A stretch of 13,670 nt of DNA from Rubrivivax sp. (GTDB taxonomy: Bacteria > Pseudomonadota > Gammaproteobacteria > Burkholderiales > Burkholderiaceae), in the NCBI GenBank assembly GCA_004211235.1, contig SEEY01000031.1, positions 1-13,670 on the forward strand, given 5' to 3'. Positions within the stretch are counted from its first letter, which is position 1. Every line of letters begins with the position of its first letter. Position numbers and translations under genes: made by a program. Below are positions 1 through 5,296 of this stretch, in pieces. The notes under the pieces were generated by a model. It was not told the DNA's origin. It saw nothing but the letters and a program-made list of their open reading frames with translations, and searched no databases.

Positions 1-443
1 ATGACGGCCGGCAGGATGCCCATGCGCGCCTCGCTGACGGCAAAGCTCGCCGCTTCGGACGCGACGGCCATGTCGCAGGCCGCCACCAGCCCCACGCCGC
101 CGCCCAGCGCCGCGCCCTGCACGCGGGCGATGGTCGGTTTGGGGCAGCCGGCGATGCGCGCCAGCATGGCGGCGAAGCGGCGCGCGTCAGCCAGGTTGTC
201 GTCCTGCGAGGCGGCGGCCGCGCGCTGCATCCACTGCAGGTCGGCACCGGCGCTGAAGTGCTTGCCGGCGCCGGCCAGCACGATGACGCGCACGCCGGCA
301 TCATCGGCGAGCATCGCAAAAGCCGCGTCCAGCTCGGCGATCAGCGCCTCGTCGAAGGCGTTGAACACGGCGGGCCGGTTCATGGTCAGCGTGGCAAGGC
401 CGTCAGCGCGGCGCTGCAGGTCGAGGGAGGTCCAGGCAGCCAT
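1..443 (-). CDS. Enoyl-CoA hydratase/isomerase family protein, probable methylglutaconyl-CoA hydratase (LiuC-like), 3' end outside window
   Basis: This is the N-terminal 147 residues of a crotonase-fold protein, cut by the left edge; a complete member has about 260 residues. Visible landmarks are the MNRPAVFNAFD segment (21-31), the first oxyanion-hole motif HFSAGADLQWM (62-72), the second oxyanion segment GAALGGGVGLVAACD (110-124) and SEARMG (137-142), which carries the probable catalytic acid Glu138. The position of the first crotonase glutamate (ECH Glu144) is Gly118. From memory, bacterial LiuC/AtuE hydratases share this replacement, and SAGADLQWM also resembles them. LiuC hydrates 3-methylglutaconyl-CoA to HMG-CoA in leucine/isovalerate breakdown in the cytosol. 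The crotonase family is certain; the substrate is inference. The ATG at 443 is chosen because MAAWTSLDLQ is a normal crotonase N-terminus; a GTG lies directly before it, and no strong Shine-Dalgarno is seen. The gene is divergent from the histidine kinase, so it is probably first in its own operon. Confidence 0.9.
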   Translation of the reverse strand, partial: MAAWTSLDLQRRADGLATLTMNRPAVFNAFDEALIAELDAAFAMLADDAGVRVIVLAGAGKHFSAGADLQWMQRAAAASQDDNLADARRFAAMLARIAGCPKPTIARVQGAALGGGVGLVAACDMAVASEAASFAVSEARMGILPAV

Positions 444-464
444 CACGGCATTCTGCACCGCGCT

Positions 465-474
465 TGTCTAGACA
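465..474. promoter_or_regulatory. Perfect 10-bp palindrome TGTCTAGACA in the divergent promoter region
   Basis: The palindrome sits in the 116-nt gap between the crotonase and kinase start codons. A related copy of the motif CTAGAC(A/T)GCCGG occurs at 468-479 and again at 546-557, the second ending just before the kinase ATG. CTAG is usually rare in proteobacterial DNA, so two copies in so short a stretch suggest a protein-binding site. This is only an inference: no regulator family is recognised for this sequence. Confidence 0.25.
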
Positions 475-559
475 GCCGGGCGCGCCGTTCATGCGCTCCC
501 GGCTGCCATTCGCCGCACGCTATGGCTGCCCAGGGCGGCGTCCTCCTAGACTGCCGGCC

Positions 560-1606
560 ATGTCATCAACGCCTCGCCGCTGGCTCCACACGGATTGGTC
601 CCAATGGCTGTATCCCGGGCCTCGCCGCCTGTTCACGCCCGACGAGATGGCCAGGGCTGGCGGCCAGCCCTGGCCGAGCGGCATCGACCAGTACGCCTAC
701 GTCAACCTCATCATCGTGCTGGCCGTCGTTACGCACGAAAGCCGGTATGGCCCGCTCGTTTGGCCGATCGGTCTCGGCCTGTGCTGGGGCACGCTCGCCG
801 TGGCGCGTTGGCTGTGGGGCGGGCCGACGCGCAAGCGGCTCAACGTGGCCTGCTATGGCGTCGGCGTGGTGCTGGCGGCGGCCTCCGTCCTGTTCGTCAA
901 ACAGGGCTGGCGAGCACTCGTGCAGGACAACTTGCCGGTGATGCTGGCCGTGATGACCGCCGTGTTGTCAGGCTGGTGGGTGCTGACGCTCTACCGCGCC
1001 GAGCAGATCGAATCCCGCCTGCGCGAACTGGCCGAGCAGGACGCCGCGCTACGCCTGTCCACCCGCCTGGCCGCAGCGCAGATCCAGCCGCATTTCCTCT
1101 TCAACACGCTGGCCTCGCTGCAGCACTGGGTGGACACCGGCGATGCCCGCGCCGCGCCGCTGCTGCGCGACTTCACGGCCTATCTGCGCGCCACGCTGCC
1201 GATGTTCGAGCGCGAGCTGCAGCCGCTGGCCGATGAGATCGGCATGGTCAGGCGCTATCTGGCCATCATGCAGGCGCGCCTGGGCGCACGCCTGGCCTTC
1301 GACATCCACGTGCCGGACGACCTCGATGCGCAGCTGCCTCCGGGCGTCGTGCTGACGCTGGCGGAGAACGCGATCGCCCATGGCGTGGAGCCGCAACTGC
1401 ATGGCGGCCGCATCGCCATCGCCGCCCGCCGCGACGGCGCTCGGCTGCAGCTGACGGTTCGCGACGACGGCCCCGGCCTCGCGCCCGGTTGGCGCGAGGG
1501 CGTGGGCCTGTCCAACACGCGCCGCCGGCTGGCGAGCGCCTGCCCCGGCGCCGCGCTGACGCTGGCCGAAGCCCACCCCGGCTGCATCGCCACCCTGACC
1601 CTATGA
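560..1606 (+). CDS. LytS/AlgZ-type membrane sensor histidine kinase
   Basis: This is a 348-residue kinase of the His_kinase (PF06580) plus HATPase_c type that normally pairs with LytTR regulators. The N-terminal half is hydrophobic, with about four membrane helices (roughly residues 46-62, 66-85, 95-113 and 125-146), and has no obvious extracytoplasmic or PAS sensor domain. The phosphoacceptor box is AAAQIQPHFLFNTL with His178. The ATP-binding lid follows: N box ENAIAHGVEP (269-278), G1 box DDGPGL (302-307) and G2 box GVGLSNTRRR (314-323). All catalytic elements look intact. The stop overlaps the next start as ATGA, so kinase and regulator should be co-translated. ATG 560 is preferred over an in-frame ATG at 491 and a TTG at 464 because the upstream extension is Arg/Pro-rich and unlike a kinase N-terminus; no start has a convincing ribosome-binding site. 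The signal sensed is unknown. Confidence 0.92.
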   Translation: MSSTPRRWLHTDWSQWLYPGPRRLFTPDEMARAGGQPWPSGIDQYAYVNLIIVLAVVTHESRYGPLVWPIGLGLCWGTLAVARWLWGGPTRKRLNVACYGVGVVLAAASVLFVKQGWRALVQDNLPVMLAVMTAVLSGWWVLTLYRAEQIESRLRELAEQDAALRLSTRLAAAQIQPHFLFNTLASLQHWVDTGDARAAPLLRDFTAYLRATLPMFERELQPLADEIGMVRRYLAIMQARLGARLAFDIHVPDDLDAQLPPGVVLTLAENAIAHGVEPQLHGGRIAIAARRDGARLQLTVRDDGPGLAPGWREGVGLSNTRRRLASACPGAALTLAEAHPGCIATLTL

Positions 1607-2364
1607 CGCGAACCATCACCGCCCTGATCGCCGACGACGAAGAAGCCCCGCGCGAGCAGCTGCGCGCCGCGCTCGGCCGCCTCTGGCCCGAGCTGCAGCT
1701 CGTTGCCGCCAGCACGAACGGCGCGGAGGCGTGGGACGACTGCCTGGCGCATGAGCCGGCCATCGCCTTTCTCGACATCCGCATGCCGGGCCTGACCGGC
1801 CTGGAAGTCGCCCGCCGCCTGGCGGCCCTGGCCGCGCCGCCGCTGATCGTCTTCGTGACGGCCCATGACGACCATGCCATGGCCGCCTTCGACGCGGGCG
1901 CGGTCGACTACGTGCTCAAGCCGGTCGACGACGAGCGCCTGGCGCAGACCCTGGCGCGCTTGCGCTCCCGGGTGGCGCAACCGGCGCCGGACATCGCCGC
2001 ACTGCAACGCCTGCTCGCCAATCTGGCAACGCCCAAGGCCATGTGGCGGCCCATCCAGGCCAGCGTGGGGCGCGAGGTGGTGCTGATTCCTCCCGAGGAG
2101 GTCGTCTACTTCGAGGCCGACGCGCGCTACACGCGGGTGGTGCACAACGGCGGCGAGGCACTGATCCGCACGCCGCTGCGCGAGTTGCTGACGCAGCTCG
2201 ACCCCGAGCAGTTCTGGCAGATCCACCGCAGCGTGCTCGTCAACAGCCGCTGCATCGCGCGGGCCATCCGCGTCGACGAGGGCAGCATGGTGGTCACGCT
2301 GCGCGGGCGCGACGAGAAGCTGCCGGTTTCGCGACAGTTCCAGGCGCTGTTCAAGGGCCAGTGA
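1603..2364 (+). CDS. LytTR-family DNA-binding response regulator
   Basis: This 253-residue regulator has an N-terminal receiver domain (about 5-120) and a C-terminal LytTR DNA-binding domain (about 148-250). The receiver has its acidic pocket at Asp11/Asp12, phosphoacceptor Asp58 in FLDIRMPG, Thr86 in VFVTAHD and Lys106 in LKPVDD, so it should be phosphorylatable. The LytTR part shows the expected pattern VVYFEADARYTRVV, LRELLTQLDPEQFWQIHRSVLVN and a terminal LPVSRQF. The start codon overlaps the kinase stop by 4 nt, which makes that kinase the evident partner. Family knowledge: LytTR proteins bind direct repeats upstream of the genes they control. No convincing repeat of that kind was found in front of the kinase or the downstream peptidase, so the targets are unknown. 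Confidence 0.94.
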   Translation: MTRTITALIADDEEAPREQLRAALGRLWPELQLVAASTNGAEAWDDCLAHEPAIAFLDIRMPGLTGLEVARRLAALAAPPLIVFVTAHDDHAMAAFDAGAVDYVLKPVDDERLAQTLARLRSRVAQPAPDIAALQRLLANLATPKAMWRPIQASVGREVVLIPPEEVVYFEADARYTRVVHNGGEALIRTPLRELLTQLDPEQFWQIHRSVLVNSRCIARAIRVDEGSMVVTLRGRDEKLPVSRQFQALFKGQ

Positions 2365-2471
2365 CGGCCCGTCGCAAGGGCAAACCCTGGCAGATGCGCA
2401 TGGGCGAGTTCGGACAATCCGCGCCACTACAAGGCCCCTAGTTCTTGGGGTGCCAAAACCAGAGCCAGCCC

Positions 2472-4190
2472 ATGCCCGCCGCCCTGCCCCATCCGCGCTT
2501 CGACCACTTCTACCGCTTCGACGAGTTGACGGCGCTGCTGTTCGCCTACGCCGAGGCGCGGCCCAACCTCGTCTCGGTGCGCTCCATCGGCAAGAGCTAC
2601 GAGGGCCGCGACATCTGGGTCGTCATCGTCACGAACCTGGCCAGCGGCATGGACATCGACAAGCCGGCGCTCTGGGTCGACGGCAACATCCATGCGGCCG
2701 AGCTGACGGCGTCCACCACCTGCCTGTACTACCTGCACCAGCTGCTGCAGCAGCACGGCGGCACGTCGCCGGAGAGCCAGCAGGTCAACCGCCTGCTGGA
2801 CACGCGCACCCTCTACCTCGTGCCGCGCCTGAACCCCGACGGTGCCGAGCTGGCACTGGCCGAGCGGCCCCGCCACATCCGCAGCTCCACCCGCGCCTAC
2901 CCCTACACGGAGGAGCCGGTCGACGGCCTGACGGTGGAAGACATCGACGGCGACGGCCGCATCCTGACAATCCGCGTGCCCGACCCGCACGGTGGCTACA
3001 AGCGGCATGCTGGCGACCCGCGGCTGATGGTGGCGCGCGAGCCGGGCGAGCATGGCGGGGAGTATTTCCGGCTCATCCCGGAGGGCTTCATCCGCAACCA
3101 CGATGGCCTGACCGTGAAGGTCAATTCGGACCGCGAAGGGCTGGACCTGAACCGCAACTTCCCTGGCGAATGGCGCCAGGAGTTCGAGCAGGTCGGCGCC
3201 GGCCCCTACCCGACCAGCGAGCCCGAGGTGCGCGCGATGGTGGAGTTCATCACCCAGCATCCCAACATCGGCGCCGCCATCAGCTTCCACACCCACAGCG
3301 GCGTCATCCTGCGGCCCTGCGGCACGCGCAGTGACAAGGACATGACGCCGGCCGACCTGTGGCTGTTCCAGCAGTTCTCAGCCCTCGGCGAGAAGCACAC
3401 CGGCTACCCGGCGATCAGCATCTACGAAGAGTTCCGCTACGACCCGAAAGACGTGATCACCGGCACGCAGGACTGGGTCTACGAGCACCTGGGCGCGCTG
3501 TTCTGGGTCGTCGAACTGTGGTCGCCCAAGAAGGAGGCCGGCATCGAGGACGACCGCTGGATCGACTGGTACCGGGAGCATCCGGTCGAGGACGACCTCA
3601 AGCTGCTGAAGTGGAGCGACGAGCAGTGCGGCGGCAAGGCGCATGTGGAATGGACGCCCTTCCAGCACCCGCAGCTCGGCGCCGTCGAGATCGGCGGCTG
3701 GGACAAGATGAACTACTGGCGCAACCCGCCGCCCGCGCTGCGCGAGCGCGAGGCGGCGCGCTTTCCGGCCTGGCTGACCCAGATCGCGATGAGCCTGCCG
3801 AAGCTGGAGCTGATCCGCACCGAAGTCCGCGCGCTCGGCCCGGACATGTGGCGCGTGCGCCTGGCCGTGGCGAACGCGGGCTATCTGCCGGCCTACGTCA
3901 CCCAGCGCGCGCTGGAGCGCAAGACCGTGCGCGGCGTGATCTTCGAGATCCACATGCCGTCCGGCGACCCGACGATCAGCCTCGTCAGCGGCAAGGAGCG
4001 CATGGAAGGCCCGCAACTCGAGGGCCACGCACCCAAGCAGAGCCAGCTCGCCTTCCTGCCCAACAAGCAACCCACCGGCGACCGCGCCGTGGCGGAATGG
4101 GTGGTGCGTGCCCCGGTGGGCACGCGGCTGGCGCTCAGCGCGAGCGCCGAACGGGCCGGCGTCATCCGCACGGAAGTCGTGCTGGACTGA
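2472..4190 (+). CDS. M14-family zinc carboxypeptidase, cytosolic type with a long insertion
   Basis: This 572-residue protein has a zinc carboxypeptidase core followed by a C-terminal extension. The zinc site is HxxE in DGNIHAAELTAS (His74, Glu77) plus His273 in SFHTHSG. Substrate-binding Asn227-Arg228 is in DLNRNFPGEW, and the probable general base Glu348 is in FWVVELWS. VPRLNPDG (117-124) is also typical. Family knowledge: such enzymes remove C-terminal residues from peptides. No signal peptide or membrane segment is seen, so it probably acts in the cytosol. Between the zinc motif and NRNF lies an insertion of about 85 residues (about 130-215) with an EF-hand-like DIDGDGRI stretch. Residues about 440-572 look like a separate beta-rich domain of unknown role. 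ATG 2472 is preferred over an in-frame TTG at 2447-adjacent position 2445; neither has a strong ribosome-binding site. It follows the LytTR regulator by 107 nt without a clear terminator, so co-transcription is possible. The peptide substrate is unknown. Confidence 0.9.
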   Translation: MPAALPHPRFDHFYRFDELTALLFAYAEARPNLVSVRSIGKSYEGRDIWVVIVTNLASGMDIDKPALWVDGNIHAAELTASTTCLYYLHQLLQQHGGTSPESQQVNRLLDTRTLYLVPRLNPDGAELALAERPRHIRSSTRAYPYTEEPVDGLTVEDIDGDGRILTIRVPDPHGGYKRHAGDPRLMVAREPGEHGGEYFRLIPEGFIRNHDGLTVKVNSDREGLDLNRNFPGEWRQEFEQVGAGPYPTSEPEVRAMVEFITQHPNIGAAISFHTHSGVILRPCGTRSDKDMTPADLWLFQQFSALGEKHTGYPAISIYEEFRYDPKDVITGTQDWVYEHLGALFWVVELWSPKKEAGIEDDRWIDWYREHPVEDDLKLLKWSDEQCGGKAHVEWTPFQHPQLGAVEIGGWDKMNYWRNPPPALREREAARFPAWLTQIAMSLPKLELIRTEVRALGPDMWRVRLAVANAGYLPAYVTQRALERKTVRGVIFEIHMPSGDPTISLVSGKERMEGPQLEGHAPKQSQLAFLPNKQPTGDRAVAEWVVRAPVGTRLALSASAERAGVIRTEVVLD

Positions 4191-4193
4191 TCC

Positions 4194-4223
4194 GGCCGGC
4201 CGGAGGCTAGCCGGCCGGCCTTT
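4194..4223. terminator. GC-rich hairpin between convergent genes, possible rho-independent terminator
   Basis: The arm GGCCGGCCGG (4194-4203) pairs perfectly over 10 bp with CCGGCCGGCC (4211-4220) across a 7-nt loop, and TTT follows on the plus strand. It begins 4 nt after the carboxypeptidase stop codon. The loop contains the TAG stop of the convergent minus-strand gene, so the right arm encodes that protein's last residues. The T-run is short, so termination strength is uncertain, but the position and perfect stem support the role. Confidence 0.6.
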
Positions 4224-4872
4224 CCATCTCCTGCGCGGCCACCACCGCCTCGCGCCACAACCGCGCGGGGATGAAGGTGCGCAGCTGTTCCATCGCCTTG
4301 TCGATCAGCGCCGGATGCAGGCCGTGATCGAGGTGGGGCAGCACATCGGCGGTCACGTCGGCGCCCAGGTCGACGAGCGCCTGCGCGGCGTCGACGACGT
4401 GACGGTACGGGTAGCGCCGGTCCTCGAGCCCGTGGAGCAGGTGCACGCAAACCTCCTGCGGCGAGTGCTCGGGGCGCGACAGGTAGCCGCCGGCAAAGGC
4501 CAGCACCCGGCCGACGAGTGCCGGCTCGGCCTGCACCGCCTCCAGCGCGAGCATGGCCCCGTCACCCACGCCGGCGAGCGCCACGCGCTGCCAGGGCAGA
4601 TCCAGCCTGGCGGCCTCGTGGCGCAGGCGGTCGATGAGCTGCGGCAGCGCAGCCTCGACGCCCTCCAGGCCCACCTCACCCGGCCACCAACGGCAACGAC
4701 CCTCGGCGTCGCGCAGCGGCGGATGCAAGGTCAGCGTCACGGCGCCGGGGTACTGGGCTTGCAGCGCGGCGGCCAGCGGCGCCATGGTGTCGGGGCCGTC
4801 CGGGGCCAAGCCGCCATCGGGCAGCAATGCGAACAGCAGCCCGGGCGCGGCCGCATCTTGGGAGGTGCTCAT
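4207..4872 (-). CDS. YpfH-family alpha/beta-hydrolase-fold protein lacking the catalytic serine
   Basis: This 221-residue protein matches the carboxylesterase/phospholipase family (Abhydrolase_2, YpfH branch). The core LALEAVQAEPALVGRVLAF (108-126) lies just after the nucleophile elbow, followed by CVHLLHGLED with Asp151 and LPHLDHGLH with His183. From memory of E. coli YpfH, the elbow should read GFSQGA, but here it reads GVGDGA (101-106), putting Gly103 (codon GGT) where the nucleophilic Ser belongs. The N-terminal oxyanion motif, normally LLLFHG, is replaced by GLLFALLPDGG (11-21). Acid and histidine remain, but serine hydrolysis should not be possible by the usual mechanism. It may be a pseudoenzyme or ligand-binding protein, or may work differently. 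The start at 4872 (MSTSQ) is preferred; an in-frame ATG at 4881 adds three residues. The reading frame stays open to 5106, but that extension is Arg-rich and has no family resemblance. It converges on the carboxypeptidase. Confidence 0.85.
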   Translation of the reverse strand: MSTSQDAAAPGLLFALLPDGGLAPDGPDTMAPLAAALQAQYPGAVTLTLHPPLRDAEGRCRWWPGEVGLEGVEAALPQLIDRLRHEAARLDLPWQRVALAGVGDGAMLALEAVQAEPALVGRVLAFAGGYLSRPEHSPQEVCVHLLHGLEDRRYPYRHVVDAAQALVDLGADVTADVLPHLDHGLHPALIDKAMEQLRTFIPARLWREAVVAAQEMERPAG

Positions 4873-4987
4873 GCAGCGCATTTTCGCCGTGTCAAAGGTT
4901 CCGGCGCCGATCGCGCGGAGCCTCGCTGCGTCAAGGGCACCGTCGTGCCCCGTGATGCGCCGGCTCGCACTTCTTCGCCACCCAAGT

Positions 4988-5055
4988 CGTTGCGTACTGC
5001 CCCTCAGGTCCAGGCCAGCTTCGTCGGCAAGCCTCGGGTCATGCGTTGCGTACTG
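4988..5055. repeat. 12-bp direct repeat CGTTGCGTACTG, two copies 56 bp apart
   Basis: Exact copies lie at 4988-4999 and 5044-5055 in the intergenic region. The flanking bases are only loosely similar. Twelve identical bases in 70 nt of non-coding DNA are unlikely to be chance. They could be two operator sites or part of a repeat element dispersed in the genome; nothing in the window decides between these. Confidence 0.5.
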
Positions 5056-5100
5056 GCCACAAAAATGCACCTGAATAGCCCTTGAAATGAGGCGCCTGTG

Positions 5101-5119
5101 ACGCACCGGGGCGGTGCGT
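5101..5119. promoter_or_regulatory. Dyad ACGCACC-N5-GGTGCGT beside the receptor promoter (possible operator)
   Basis: A perfect 7-bp inverted repeat (5101-5107 and 5113-5119) has a 5-nt centre. Its right edge touches the first base of the predicted -35 box. That is where a repressor or activator of the TonB-dependent receptor would sit. No T-run follows, so it is not a terminator. It does not resemble a Fur box. Confidence 0.35.
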
Positions 5120-5146
5120 TGCCACCATGTTTTTGGTGCTTATTAT
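5119..5146 (+). promoter_or_regulatory. Sigma70-type promoter for the TonB-dependent receptor
   Basis: The predicted -35 box TTGCCA (5119-5124) matches 5 of 6 consensus bases. A 16-bp spacer follows, then the -10 box TATTAT (5141-5146), also 5 of 6. Transcription would start near 5153, leaving an untranslated leader of about 145 nt. This is the best promoter-like sequence in the window, and it faces the receptor gene. Confidence 0.55.
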
Positions 5147-5296
5147 CTGTGACACCCCCTAATCTGAACCGAGTTGACGCACCAGTAAAGAACTGTGTTT
5201 TTGGGCGACCCTTGTCAAGGGGGGCATACCTGTCTTTGTCCTGAGCGAAGGCAAGCCTGAGACTGCCATGACGTATTTCACCCTGCCTTTACTCAC

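Larger units (their letters stand above)
4873..5296. other. 424-nt intergenic region between divergent genes
   Basis: This region separates the YpfH-like gene (minus) from the TonB-dependent receptor (plus). I see no convincing gene or tRNA in it. It holds a 12-bp direct repeat, a short GGGCAC/GTGCCC dyad (4935-4940 and 4945-4950), a second dyad next to a sigma70-like promoter, and the CCCTTG-T-CAAGGG palindrome (5209-5221) within the receptor's leader. The part from about 5125 to 5296 is noticeably more AT-rich than the genes around it, as expected for a promoter and leader. The stretch 4882-5060 remains unexplained. Confidence 0.6.

Noticed and set aside
258..941. Plus-strand open frame overlapping the crotonase fragment and the kinase N-terminus
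   Set aside because: It overlaps two well-supported genes in other frames and its translation has low-complexity Arg/Ser/Gly/Thr composition with no recognisable domain.
2365..2471. Terminator or separate promoter between the LytTR regulator and the peptidase
   Set aside because: Only a 4-bp AGGG/CCCT stem and a CCCC/GGGG pair are present, with no T-run, and no paired -35/-10 boxes were found.
4873..5106. N-terminal extension of the YpfH-like protein to an ATG at 5106
   Set aside because: The added 78 residues are Arg-rich, show no family resemblance, and cross the 12-bp repeats and the edge of the promoter region. Homology begins close to the start at 4872.
5174..5202. TTGACG at 5174 as a second -35 box for the receptor
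   Set aside because: No acceptable -10 box lies 16-18 bp downstream. The TTGCCA/TATTAT pair is far better.
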